DNA of 64,000 nucleotides from Gyrodactylus bullatarudis (lineage: Eukaryota > Platyhelminthes > Monogenea > Gyrodactylidea > Gyrodactylidae): contig SSNU01000068.1 of NCBI GenBank assembly GCA_012064415.1, positions 62,001-126,000 on the forward strand, written 5' to 3'. Of the stretch, positions 46,001 to 57,857 are shown piece after piece (position 1 is the first letter of the stretch; each line of letters starts with the position of its first letter). The notes under the pieces were generated by a model. It saw only the letters and a list, made by a program, of their open reading frames with translations, ran no database searches and had not been told where the DNA came from. The translations under genes and the position numbers were made by a program.

Positions 46001-49000
46001 CTGAGTTTGAAACAGTTCAGCCTCGTTCTAAATCATAAGCTTCTCATACTAAAAAAACATTTAAAAAATTTTTCTTCTTCAGGACGATGATTTCGGCTTT
46101 GGCTCTGGTCAGGTTCAACGGAGACATCAGAATTTCATGTCATCCTTGACTTCGAATAGCTTCATGCAAGAAAACTTTGCCAATGACATCATGGCCAAAA
46201 TGGAGGAACGCATGAACCGTGATTTTGGAGATCTTAGACTAGGTTCTGGTTAGTTTTCCTGAATTTTTCATGTATTTTGAAATTCTCCAAAAGATTTACC
46301 GAGTTTTTTGCCCTCAAAACGCCAATTTTAACCAGTCCACTTCACCCTTTCTAAGATTCATCAGATAGATCATGTAATTCCTTGAAGATAATTATTTTGA
46401 AACAAGGTCGATCTCAACATTAATCGATCTTATATGTTTTTACTTTAAAATTGAAACTATTTGTTTCCAGTTGTATTCAGATATCTCACATTTGTAAAAT
46501 CAAACTAAAAAATTTACATGCAAGTTATGAGTTATTCTCAAAATTCATCTTGAGAAAATTAATTGAATTTTGAAAATTGATATAACAACACTGAGAATGT
46601 CAGATATCTAGAATGATAAATGAAAATATATATAACACAACATGATTAGTAATCAATGATTGGAAAACAGTTTGTAATTCAATAAAGATTTATTTATGTT
46701 ACAGTAGTTCTAGTTGACTAACTCAATGAAAAACTTACTATAAATTTCACACATCTAAAGACCAAGCAAGAACTTATACTATAGTTTCACCCTCAATAGG
46801 GATAGTCAGTAAGCCTTACGCCTGCTCCGAGAATCGAACCTCAAGCACTCAACCATTTAGTCCGGCCCACGGTATCTTTGTTTGTGTGAGATTTATTTAT
46901 CCTAACTACTTACACTAAGCTTATTTATTCAACATCGAGGTTTGCTAGACTCTAATGAGTCTTCTGCTTGTTTTTCACTATCATACAATCCTGAATAATG
47001 CTAGAGTATATTGAGAGATTTTATTTGTAAAGAAAAAGTTTTTAAACAAGTATTAAGAGGTTTTTGATCCCAAAGACTCTGAGAAAATAAATTTAATTTT
47101 AGCCGAAAATCTAATATTTACATTGAAGTTTTAACTTGGAACATTAATGGAGACTTCTTGATCATCAGTCAATAGTAGAGCCTTAAAATATGATACAAAT
47201 GTATTTACAAATTTTTCCCTTTAAGGCATAATTTTAATGCTAGTTTTCCGAAAAAAATCTTAGATCAACTTCTTACAAGTATACCGAATAAAATTACAAA
47301 AATTTCAATTAATGTCAGAATTAAACTAAAACATCGAGATGACTCTTTGTTTAACAAATTTTCTATGAATATTGGAGAATTATTTATTGAACAATTCTAA
47401 AATAAAATTGGTTAAAATGAAGTAAGGAATCTATGATCTTTACAAAAACCTCGATCTTTTCATCAAAAACTCGGATATGTTAAAGATTTTTTGGAAGCCT
47501 ACTCATGTTTCGATTTGGCTACAAAATCCTATTTTTTCGAACTTTGAACTGAAAATTTTTATTGATTTCAAAGTGAGAGAGTGATCAAAAGTTGATTTTC
47601 AGGATCACAATAAGACTCAACTTTGAAATTGATAAAAAATTTCAATTGAACGTTCGAAAAAATGGGATTTTGATACCAAATCGAGATCTGAAAAGAGACC
47701 ATATTTTTCATTTAAAAATAATTTTTGCACAATTTTTTCCTTCTTTTTCAGATCGTAAAATTGGGCAGCATGAGTAGGATTCCAAAAAAATTTTCCAAAT
47801 TTTTGATCATAAAAGCGAGCTTTTCGTAAAAATCATAGATTCCCAAATTCATATCAATTAGCTTTAGAATATTAATATTGTAATACCTCATCCTTAAAAT
47901 GATACATTTTAAGACCTTATAACTTTAATCCATGAAGTACGGAAGAATTGTAATGATTTTAATATACTGAAATTAGGTTTTGGAATGCCCAGTTTGAAAG
48001 GAAACTCTCAATGCACGTCATATTCAAAGAGTTCTGTTTCTCATTCAACAACTGGACCTGATGGAAAGACTCAGATTAAGTCATTCTCAAACGAGACAGA
48101 CTCCAAGACAATTGACGGGGTTACCACTAGCCATTCAACCCAATCTAAAGATGAGAGGACCATTCCGTTTGCAAGCAGAGAAATGGTTCATATGAATCGT
48201 CAAATATCCGAAGAATTTGGATCGATCAAGGGAAACTATGAAATCGGAGATGATGGAAAAGTAATTTTGGAAATATTTCTTTATTTCATTTCAATTATTA
48301 TTTTTGTTTAATCACATGAGAAAGAAAGACAGCTTTGTTTGTTCAAGTCTGCAGAAGAAGTTTAGCAGAATACCTCAATCATTGAGAGAATCAATTAAAA
48401 CGAAATTGAGTTTCTGTCCTCTTCTTCATATTCAGTTGTGGTTACAAAAAAAGAAGGGTTATTTAGGGAAATAATAGTGGATGATAGGGGTATTTTGAAA
48501 AATGCCATGAATCTTTCGAAATATGCCGGAACACACCGGAATATTTTTGAAAAATGCCATGAAATTTTTCAATTTTTTTCTAAATCTCTATCTTGATGTA
48601 AGTTTGCTTAGTTTTTGTCTTGATATCCTGTTGCCAAGGTATTAGCAATCCCTATGAGGCTACGATTCTTCACATAAATAATTTCCCATCAATCTTATAG
48701 CAACCAAACCCCCTAAAAACCTACCTCCGCACCCCTAGACAGCCAATAAGAGGTAGACTTCCTTACTTTAGAATAAAAAAATATTTCGTCATAAACACAA
48801 TGAAAAACCTACATATCGGTTCGACATATCAAAATGTTGAGGAAATCAAACAGGATCTTGATAGACTCATTGAACAGTGTCATCGCCCCTAAAGAGCTGC
48901 GAAAACCACTTCTTCGTTCTACAGTGTTAAATGCAAGAAAGATGGCTGCGAATTTCAACTGAACTTCAACAGGAGAGTCAACGGATTGTTTTATATAACA

Positions 49001-52000
49001 AAATTCCTCAACCATACTTGCGAAGAAGTAAGTAACCTATTTTTGATTTTTGGACAAAATTCAACGCACGACGAAGTATCATTAAAGCCAATGTCAAAAC
49101 GATTTTCGAAGACATAAAGGAAGTTAACACCAGAAGATTGCAAGAAAGTTCTTAAGCGCCAGCATGGTTTGGATGCCTCATATTATTGTGCCTTAGTGAC
49201 CTTAGGACAGACAATCAAAATGATTTCCTTAATTCTTTTGCGAAGTTGGAATCGTTTCTGGAGTCTGCACAACAGAATAATCCCAGTACCACAACAGATC
49301 TGATCAAGAATGAAAACGAGTTAGAATTAGCCTTCCTATGCCTGAGTATTTCAGCCAAAGCGTTCAATTCGGCTCTGTCAATTATTACCGTAGATGGGTG
49401 CCATTTATCAGGAAGGCATAAGTACACGCTATTGATCGCAACAGGTCTAGATGGCAATAACAACACGTACATAATCGCCGTCGCAATCGTCCCAACAGAA
49501 TCCGAGAAGACATGGACATTTTTCTTGGAGAACTTGGATAAGAGTCTTGGACTATTTTCTAGAAGTGATGTTGTAATACTATCTGACCGCGAGAAAGGTC
49601 TTTCGCGAGTGTGTCTAAATGTCTACCCACAGCTGTGCACTTGTTTTGCCTGTTTCACATCTCTAAGAACATCAAGATAAGGTTCAAAGAGAATATCAAT
49701 TTCTTGCTTAATGGCTCAAATTTGACTCAAAAACTCCTCTATGGCTGATTACTTAGAGGAAATCGATCCTTCAAGTTGGGCAGAACATGCTTTTCCTAAG
49801 TGCCGCTATGGAAATCTCACGTCGAATATTGCAGAGTTAACTAACAGTTTTCTAAAAGACATAAGAGGCTGTCACCCGTTCAATTTTCTATATCAATTCG
49901 TGAACAAGCTCGGAAGCATTTACGCAGAACGCTTAAGACTTTATGCACAAACAAATGAGCCATACACAGATTATTTCACAAAGATTTTCGATAAGATTCT
50001 TGGAATTGCACGGACCTTGGATGTTTTCCCATCTGTTAACGAGCAACATTTCCGTGTTGGTCAAGACCTTTCGAATAAAGTATATAGGAACGTTGACATT
50101 GGTAACAATAAATGCTCGTGTGAATTCGGTGAGCATAACGGAATTCCGTGCGCACATATCATTGTAACTTATATTCATTTATCAAAACCTTTCGAGCATA
50201 TAGTCGCAAAACATTTCAAAGTAAATGAAATGATCAAAATGTACGGCAATGAATTGATCTATTGCGACATAAGTAAACTCTTTGATAAGTAAAGACAAGA
50301 TCTCTCAGCGAGGACGGCCAGAGAAAAAGAGATTCAGATCTGAGGCAGAAAAAATTTTGTGATAAATTCGTTGAATACATTTGGATCCATTGACTTTTTC
50401 TTATTTTTTTCGTAATCCCTTAAATTGAGAAATCTTGGCAACAGAATATCAAGACAAAAACTAAGCAAACTTACATCAAGATAGAGATTTAGAAAAAAAT
50501 TGAAAAATTTCATGGCATTTTTCAAAAATATTCCGGCGTGTCCGGGCATTTTTCAAAATACCCCTATCAACCACTATTATTTCCCTAAATAACCCAAAAA
50601 AGAATTCTATATAAAATGTTCTGTGTACAAATACAAATCATCATGTAAAGCTATAATTGACATGAAGATAAGAATTTAATAATACAGTGAACTTCCTAAA
50701 AAAAGTATATAAAGAAGAGGATCTGACTAAAATATTTTAACCTCTTTACTAATGAGTAATGAGATGAATTTAAGATTTTTTCTCTCTAAGTCTATCCATT
50801 TGAGTGCTTCTATCTCTCTCATTTTAAGTTCAAATGTGTTGAAAATTTGAAAGTGTCACCTATGTCTATCCTTCTATTACCAGAATAATTTTCTAATTTA
50901 TATCTCTTAAAACAACAGAGTTCACTATTTTTGATCTTAGCTCATTGAATTGAACACCATTCGATGCAGAATCAAAAGTTGAGTCAGCTGCCTAATTTCC
51001 ATTCCAAAATATTGCCTGGTGACAGTTTAAACCGAGCTTAAACCCCACTTCTTATTTTTTTTAACTCATTTCAATATTTTTGGAAAATCTATACGAAAAG
51101 TCGTTTTCACAATTGAGAGAGACCCCTCTATTTACCAAGCCAAACAACTACTTCATACTCTTTCTAACTGAGTCATCGTATATCAGACCCCCGTTTTTTC
51201 TATACAATGAACCCATCGATTGGGGCTCTAGTGTTAATCCTCACAACGTGAAATAGTTCACAAGGAATTCAGTATGTCTCTCCGGAAAGTCAGGAAAAAC
51301 TTAATGTAAATTTTAAAATTCCATCGATATTTTCATCAAGAACTCGAATTTTTTGTAATCCTACTCAGGTTGCCTACTTTTACCAGTTAAAGAAAAAACT
51401 ATTATATAGAAGCCACTTTTAGCTTCATCAATAGAATCGACAAATATGGCAATTCATTTAGTCAAACCTCTATCGACTAAATTAATTAGAAACCTTTATT
51501 AAATGTTTGTTTTTAATAGAAATTTTGTCTCAATTCTATAGAATTGTAATTTACAACGTGTAAATTGGATTCAACTTTTAGAACTAATTTTAATTCAATA
51601 TTGATTATGTGTATCAGTTAAGAATTCAAAATGTGATTGAATTTCAGTTCAGTTAATATATTCAATTTTTTCACGAAACCTTGGTGTCATATACTGTATC
51701 ACTTAAAAGGACTCAAAAGAAAGAATGTTACCGTTTACTTTGTTAAATGAATAAAAATGGTACTTTATTCTAATACGAATCCTCTTTTAAGTTGTTTGCC
51801 GATAATGGACTAGGCTTTTAGTAGGAGAGAAAGTCAAAATTTTCAACTCTTCCTAAGCATTTTATCCTATGAAACTATGATATGTTTTCAAGTTTGTTCT
51901 CATATACAGAATCTCGATTGAGAATGAAAATTTTTGAACACGCGCCAAGATTTTTCAATGAAAGTTGACTACGAGAAATGACGAAATTAAGAATATCAAA

Positions 52001-55000
52001 AATTTTTGCATGTTAGAACATGAGTTTTGATTTTTATTTTAAAAATGAATATTTGATTAAGGCATAAGCTTCGGAAAATTCCTGCAAAAATAAATAATTT
52101 TAATATCTCAACGAATGAGTGATTAAATTTTATTCATTTTCGATAATATCATTTCCATTTTTAAGTGATTGAACAAAAATGAGGTCTAAAAAAACATTTA
52201 ATTCCTGTACTTGATTGCTTTGAATGTTGATTTTTTAAGTATTTTACTTCACTTTAGCTCACCAAAAATGATGTTATGATAGGATAATATCAAAAATTAA
52301 TTCACCATGAGTCATGGTCCATGACAAACGATACCTGAGTCATAGAAGAAGATTTCCTGGAAATTACAGTAACTCATTTACAAATTTTCAAAATTTCTTC
52401 AAAAGTACCTAAAAATTTCTATAAATTAAAATCATTTGAAATTTATTTTACAGAATCAGGAATTTTCCGAAGCTTATTAAGGCATGGAATATTTTTTTGC
52501 GGAAATAATGTTTTTGTATTATCTAATTATGGTACATGTGAGTGAAGCTATGAGCAATAATTATAATTGAAGGTTGCAATTTTCTAATTCAAGAATTGTG
52601 AGGGTGACGCATTCTTTTTCATGAAAACCTCATTTTACTTTGGAATCTTATTCGAGTTTAATGAATAATTTACTAGCTTGCGGGGCTACTGATCTGACCA
52701 GAAAAAAATTCCCTACAAATTGAGATCAAAATCAGAAAAAATGAAAATTTTGACCAAAAAATTATTTTATTCATATACTTGTCCTACTTCTTAGTAGGCT
52801 GATGATTAATTTTAGTTTTGAAAGACATGAAAATGGGGTGTGCACATTCTCAGGCACGAAAACTGGTGCACAAGTGTATTATTCAAATAAATGGACATGG
52901 AAATCTGATTGAATTATTTTTTCAGCTCCATTATAAAGCTGTGCTAAACGCCAACAACTTTCGACCAGAAGACCTCAATGTAACAACCATGAATAACAAG
53001 TTGACAATATCAGCAAAGAAGATGATACAAGCTGCAGATGGCTCATCAGTGAATAAAGAGTTTTGTCGATCTGTTGAGTTGCCAAGACTCATCGATCATT
53101 CAGCTTTTAAATGTACACTAACAGAAGTAAGTGCATTATTGCCTTATTTGAATACTTTAACAAGTGAAAATTTAAAATAATATCAAAAGGTTTAACCTGA
53201 TAAACTTGAGTTTAGTATTTAAAAGTTTTATTATCAGACTTTTATGTGTGACTTCTTCACAATGAATTAGAGATAAGTCAGTACAACTAAAGCTAATTGA
53301 TATGAAGTTAGGAATTTATGAATTTTACGAAAACCTCGATTTTTTAATCAAAAATTCGAACATGTTTTAGATTTTTTGGAATCCTGCCTATTTTGCCCAC
53401 TTTTAGAATATGAAGAAAAAAAAATTTTATGAAAAATATTGTCTTTTATCAAATTTTGATTTGGCGCCAAAATCCCACTTTTTCGAACTCTTAACTTCGA
53501 CTAAAAGAATTTTGGCGCCAAATTAAAATTTGAAAAATGACCATATTTCTCATAAAAAATTTTTCTTTCCTTAAATCGTAAAAGTGGGCAACATGAGAGG
53601 GATTCCAAAAAATCTTTAACATTCGAATTTTTGATGAAAAAACCGAGATTTCTGTAAAAATCATAGATTCCCAACTTCATATCAACCAACTCTATTAGAA
53701 GTTTCAAATATCCACGTATTTTAAATTTTTATGCTAAGATGAGAAGGAACCCTTTGTGCTCTCACTGATCAAAGAGCTATTTATTCAAGTTTACATGTTC
53801 GACCAGAAAGACATTGAGTATTATTGACTGAAAAGACATGGCTGATTGTTTAGATAGCTCATTGACGACTTTAATTTGTAATAGCTTTCAAGTTCTTCTC
53901 CGTGTAATCATCTGAGTTAAAATTCGAAAGCTTTTCAATAACTTGCTGAATCCTAATCTTCGTCTGTCGAAAACTTGTGATTACCAAAGTAAAGTTGAAA
54001 GTTTTAAAGGAAGCCGTTCATTGCAAGATTACAGGTTTGGTGTTGGAACTTAAACTTTACCGGCGCTGTAAATCAGTTGCCCCCACTATCTTTTACATAC
54101 GAAAAGTGGGGTGGTTTTCAAATGTTAATATTTTTTGATTTCCTATTCATTTTTCATCAAGTATTGCCTAAGCATGACGAATGCAATAGAAAAATAGAGT
54201 CCTAGAGCTCTATCTTGAGGATCGTAATTGGCTTGATTTTGGCGTTGATTTCAAATCAATAAAATTTTTACTGAAGATCACAGATGTATGATCTGATATA
54301 TTGCCTTCTCTCCGATAACATGATTTCACTGAGCAGCGTAGTTTTCCTGAAATTATCATGTTTTTTTGAGGAAATTAAATTTGATTTCAATGTTTTTTCT
54401 TCAAATTTACAGGACGGATGCTTGGTTATTGACGCACCAGTCAATGCCCCAGATTATTCATCTATAACATTTGATAATGAGAATAACCTCGCCATCAAAG
54501 CAAAGAATAACGAAGGAAAATTCGAACCAACTGGTAAGTATCAAAACTTATAACTTTAATTGTCCAACATACATTACTTTTAAGTTATTTGCAAAATGAC
54601 TGATCCGAGATCTCATATTACACGATCTCAGAAAGTAAAAGGCCCGAAATAAACTTTAATTCTTGAATCATCCTTAGTTGTTTGTAAAAAGAATTATGTC
54701 CATATCTATCTGTGGTATTAAAAGGCTTAAAACCAGTCATCAAACCAATTTAAACGTTTTTAGTCTATGAATTTCCATCAAGTTTGACTATTGATCGTTC
54801 GATGCCCGAATCAAAGATATTCTTTATTCATAAAGTATTCATAAGTCACAAAATATATTTATAAACTCTAAATTTTTGTATTCATTGAAAATGTCTGAAT
54901 CTCATGTGATCTCGAAAACACTTTAAAATCTGGTTTTAAACGTCAAAAAAATTACATAGGGTTTCAGTAATTTTACGAAATCGCATTAGGTTGAACCCCT

Positions 55001-56363
55001 GTAAGAATTTCCAATCAGAATTTTATAAAAATATACCAGAAATGCTTGAAAAAATGCTTTCCCAGTTTCCTGTTCAGAGTTTTTTCAACCAACATTTAAC
55101 AGTTAAGACCTTTTGAATTGTTTATTTTACTACAATAGTTGAAGCTAGTTCATACAAAATTGAGAATATTCGATTTTTTCAAAAATCTCATTTATTTCAT
55201 TAAAAATTTGAAGATGATAGAATTTTTATTATCTAGATCACCTTTTACCAATTAAAGAAATTTATTGATTTAAAAGACGATAACCAAATAGAGTTTTTTA
55301 AGATCAAAATTAGAATTCCGATTAAGATCAATATTCTCCTAACAAAGCTGGTCTTGACAAAAAAATTAATGATAAATTATAGTACATAAGGTTCAGTAAG
55401 GTTCAAGAAGATCATAGAGAAATAAATAATTTGGACTTGCTATCAAATTTAACATATTTTCAAGAAAGACTGGCTAAGAACAATTAGAGGATTGTTTTCA
55501 CAATGGAAAATGATAGCGTAGGCCCTAAAATGTACAGTAAGCTTCTAAAATGCAATCCGACGTCTGTATCAGCGGATAGATCATTCTCAATGCTAAATCA
55601 TTTCTTAACTAATAATAAGACATTCAAACCTGGCAACCTAAAAATGTATTTCATTAAAATAATTTTGAAGAAAAATAAAATTTTTTATAAAATACACTAG
55701 ATGAAATTTAAATATCGCTCGGGTCAGATGAATCATGATAGAAAATTTGATAAAAATACCAAAACTATCAAAATTATAGTTTGATCTGTCTTCAAGTTAC
55801 TATAAATTACAAAAATACACCTACTACTTGTTTTCGACTTATGTTGATTTCACAAGAATAATAATTCAAAGTCGATTCAATGATTCACTGTAATTTGTTG
55901 ACAACTCAATATTCTAAAGAGTCTGCATCTTACTCTAAAAATATTTTTTCTCTAAATTGGTAAAAGTTGATCACATAAATAAATAAATGGGATTTTTGTG
56001 AAAAATGAAAATTCTAAACTTCATAAAAAGTAGCTATCCAACTCGGTTCCACAATAATAAAAATAAAATTTTAGAAGCTAACAAATAAAAATTACAGGTG
56101 AAGATAAGCCGGCAATCCACAGTACAAAGGGAAGTAATGAAAAACATCTCCACCTTGAATTGCCGATACCCGCTGAGTTTATAGCTCAAGATATTTATGT
56201 AACTACACATGATGATGAGTTAAAGGTTGTTGCCCAAAAGTCTGATGATTCCGTGCCAAAGTTTACACGAACTTTCGACTTGCCAATGTCCGTCGATCCA
56301 ATTACAATATCGGCCCAGTTATTCGATCACACTCTTGTCATTGATGCTCCCCTACTTGGCTAG
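40076..56363 (+). CDS. Small heat-shock protein with two alpha-crystallin domains (p40/Tsp36 type)
   Basis: ATP-independent chaperone. Exons: 40076-40381, 46083-46248, 47977-48260, 52926-53126, 54413-54533 and 56098-56363; 447 aa, all joins in phase. The N-terminal 250 residues are Ser/Thr-rich with NQWDGEVTKWLNEARSRW and NDIMAKMEERMNRDFGDL. ACD1 starts LHYKAVLNANNFRPEDLNVT and continues NNKLTISAKK ... CRSVELPRLI ... TEDGCLVIDAPV. ACD2 starts LELPIPAEFIAQDIYVTT and continues DDELKVVAQK ... FTRTFDLPMSVD ... DHTLVIDAPLLG. Each has the L-V-I-x-A-P end of an ACD strand pair. A double ACD is known from flatworms (Schistosoma p40, Taenia Tsp36), where members are egg or larval antigens. The gene is 16 kb; its introns hold a MULE, a hammerhead-like retroposon, a hAT relic and several R1/R2 repeats. 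AATAAA at 56613. Confidence 0.9.
42590..42920. repeat. Repeat R2, copy in sHSP intron 1
   Basis: Shares 'gggatttctgaaccaaattgaa', 'tttgatgaaaaaattgagat' and 'aaaatcatagattcttaact' with other R2 copies. Otherwise intron 1 (40382-46082) shows only an inverted R1 copy and AT-rich DNA. Confidence 0.5.
44250..44770 (-). repeat. Repeat R1, longest copy (inverted)
   Basis: Reverse-orientation R1, from 'gtactcagatcatgtttt' to 'caccccaccctaa'. It preserves the uninterrupted site that is split by the TA-flanked element in the 20.5-22.1-kb copy. Confidence 0.7.
46766..46871 (-). mobile_element. tRNA-headed retroposon with a degenerate hammerhead motif
   Basis: On the minus strand: a pol III B-box (GGTTCGATTC, 46840-46831) preceded by an A-box-like stretch, then about 20 bases later CTGACTA (46809-46803), a short stem TCCC/GGG (46802-46799; 46792-46790), GAAAC (46788-46784) and the self-complementary ACTATAGT (46785-46778), the order of a type I hammerhead ribozyme. 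Flanks 46821-46810 and 46776-46766 can pair as stem I with bulges and G-U pairs. The core has CTGACTA where CTGANGA is needed, so the catalytic G8 is missing. It resembles schistosome Sm-alpha. It lies in sHSP intron 2. Confidence 0.5.
47415..47870. repeat. Repeat R2, full hairpin copy
   Basis: Left arm 'cctcgatcttttcatcaaaa' to 'gcctactcatg' and right arm its inverse up to 'catatcaattagcttt'; the arms meet around 47600. No ORF of substance. It lies in sHSP intron 2, ending about 100 bp before exon 3. Confidence 0.65.
48447..48455. repeat. MULE target-site duplication AAAAAAGAA (left)
   Basis: Nine bases repeated exactly at 50596-50604. Confidence 0.85.
48456..50595 (+). mobile_element. Mutator-like (MULE) DNA transposon, complete ends
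   Basis: 2140 bp with near-perfect terminal inverted repeats of about 160-195 bp (48456-48650; 50435-50595) beginning GGGTTATTTAGGGAAATAAT, and a 9-bp target duplication. The left arm has an extra ~34-bp stretch around 48512-48545. It encodes one decayed transposase on the plus strand. Inserted in sHSP intron 3, 195 bp after exon 3, in the same orientation as the host gene. Confidence 0.92.
48800..50292 (+). pseudogene. MULE transposase, broken by stop and frameshifts
   Basis: Starts MKNLHIG at 48800; TAA at 48890 interrupts the frame. Next comes a zinc-binding N-terminal region (FYSVKCKKDGCEFQLNF ... NHTCEE). A frame change precedes the DDE-type core 49186-49677 with TVDGCHLSG and VILSDREKG. 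A one-base shift near 49630 is needed to reach AVHLFCLFHISKNIKIRF. The last block, from 49741, has SSWAEHAFPKCRYGNLTSN and a SWIM zinc finger (CSCEFGEHNGIPCAH). At least three lesions make this copy inactive, but every MULE landmark remains, so decay is recent. Third catalytic acid not assigned. Confidence 0.85.
50596..50604. repeat. MULE target-site duplication AAAAAAGAA (right)
   Basis: Exact copy of 48447-48455. Confidence 0.85.
50692..51260. repeat. Fragment related to the TA-flanked CAGTGAA element
   Basis: Starts 'tacagtgaacttcctaaaa' and continues with an AT-rich series like the left end of 59804-60999. Its right end is not clear. The remainder of the intron up to 52925 has an R2 arm fragment near 51310-51400 and otherwise AT-rich DNA. 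Confidence 0.4.
53285..53700. repeat. Repeat R2, best hairpin copy
   Basis: Begins 'taaagctaattgatatgaag' and ends with its inverse 'cttcatatcaaccaact'. The arms of ~200 bp pair through 'tttttggaatcc', 'gcgccaaaatccc' and 'gtaaaagtggg'. No transposase; a miniature inverted-repeat element by structure. In sHSP intron 4. Confidence 0.7.
55503..55700 (+). pseudogene. hAT transposase C-terminal remnant
   Basis: 65-codon frame with KLLKCNPTSVSADRSFSMLN, the hAT dimerisation signature, similar to but clearly diverged from the hAT copies at 9.7 and 17.5 kb (KLLMNCNPTSVDVERCFSRI). No finger or catalytic part nearby. In sHSP intron 5. Confidence 0.65.
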
Positions 56364-56952
56364 CCTACTTACTAAGACCCTTTTGTCAAACTTATTTATA
56401 TTTCGTTAGATTTATTAGAGAAAATGCATGTTCTCACTAAAAAGTTTAACTGCTATCAAAGATGAGAAGAAAAACTTTCAAATAATGATATGTTTTTAGA
56501 GATTTTTCCCAGGAGTAAACCGAGGATGTCAATTAATTTCTTAACGACAATAGCTTTCTTTCCTTATTTGTCATTATTTTGCATGCCTTTTTTGTTTAAA
56601 ATGTTTTTAACAAATAAAAACCAGTAGATAATATGATTCTTTCTTAATCATGATTAATACTTTTGAGTAAAGTTAAATAATTCAAGTGTTTTTCATTCTG
56701 AAAGACCTTGAGTCGAGGATTTAATTGAAGAAATACACCAACCTTGACACAGTTTTTTGTGTTCATTGATTTCATGTTGATTTTATTCTCAAGGGACGCG
56801 TAAATTATGATTGCCTGAGTTGAGAAAAAATATGATTTATGAATGCTCAAAATTCAGACCAAACTTCACTTATTGGTAGTCAGATATTCAATTATTACTG
56901 CATCCGAATTGGGGTGGATAATTTTTTCTACAATCTTCTAAAATGTGTATAT

Positions 56953-57155
56953 GTTACAGTGATTCTGGAAACTTATGTGAGTCTGCAGACTCCCTGGAAG
57001 TCTATAGACTTCCTAGTGAACCAGGAAATTTGGAAACTCGGTATTCAGATTTCCTGATTATCTATTCACTAGTTACAGTGAATCTGGAAACTTTAGGAAT
57101 TCTGCAGAATCCCTGGGCAACAATTAGTGAGTCTGCAGACTCTCAGGAAATCTGA
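56953..57155 (+). repeat. Imperfect tandem repeat, ~119-bp unit, with palindromic core
   Basis: 'gttacagtgattctggaaac' at 56953 recurs at 57072. Each unit carries an inverted core, such as GAGTCTGCAGACTC or GGAATTCTGCAGAATCC, plus AAGTCTATAGACTT. The second unit leads into a 468-bp inverted-repeat element. Confidence 0.6.
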
Positions 57156-57596
57156 AAACTAATTATGATTATTGATTTGAAAACTTGAAAGTTCAGATTT
57201 AAACTCATGTAGAGGACCGCTCTATATATATTTGAGCTAAATCAAATAAACCGAATAGCCTCAAGTAATACTCAAAAACTTTCTTTTTAACTAATTTTAA
57301 ACTTTTTCTGAAAATACTTGTGCATTCGGCTAAATACCATAAGATGAAGAACGGCTCTCTAGTCCTGACCGAGATCAGTGGATTTTGTTCATATCAATGA
57401 AAATTAAGGACTTAAAAATCCGGATATTTTTATACAGAGGTTAAAATTATTTGAATAATTGATAAGATCTCTTTAAAAGAATTATGATCAACTCGAATCT
57501 TTCATAATTATGGGAAAAAAGGTAAAATATTTTCTTGCAATGTTACAAATGAATAATTATAATTAGTTTTCAGATTTCCTGAGAGTCTGCAGACTC
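57129..57596. mobile_element. Miniature inverted-repeat element (468 bp)
   Basis: Ends are ~47-bp inverted repeats: GAGTCTGCAGACTCTCAGG onward at 57129 and its complement ending at 57596. The interior is AT-rich without an ORF. The ends share the palindrome of the adjacent tandem repeat. Target duplication not recognised. Confidence 0.6.
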
Positions 57597-57608
57597 AAAA
57601 AAAGTGTT

Positions 57609-57857
57609 TTGCACCTGTATAGAAATGGCGGGAACAGGAGAGAATATGCCTCAGCTTACCGTTGGATTCGAACAGAAAATGATTTACCTCTACCAAGAGG
57701 AGTAGCAAATATTTCAAAGAAGACCCCAGTTAAGCTTCAAAATCTTATTAAATTTATTGAAGAAAATCCTACAGCAACACAAGAATGTTGTATTCACCAC
57801 GAGAGAAATTTCAATGAGTCACTGTCAATTTCAAGAAAATGCAAAATATCCCAATGA
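57609..57857 (+). CDS. Short ORF next to the inverted-repeat element, possible transposase N-terminus
   Basis: An ~80-codon open frame with KTPVKLQNLIKFIEENPTAT, which resembles the helix-turn-helix start of Tc1/IS630-type transposases, then a His/Cys-bearing stretch (ECCIHHERNFN). No catalytic DDE region follows. It could be a fragment or chance; no real similarity can be claimed by eye. Confidence 0.25.
   Translation: MHLYRNGGNRREYASAYRWIRTENDLPLPRGVANISKKTPVKLQNLIKFIEENPTATQECCIHHERNFNESLSISRKCKISQ

Noticed and set aside
46818..46871. Functional tRNA gene
   Set aside because: It has a good B-box but no acceptor stem pairing or clear anticodon arm, and it continues into a hammerhead-like tail; a retroposon head fits better.
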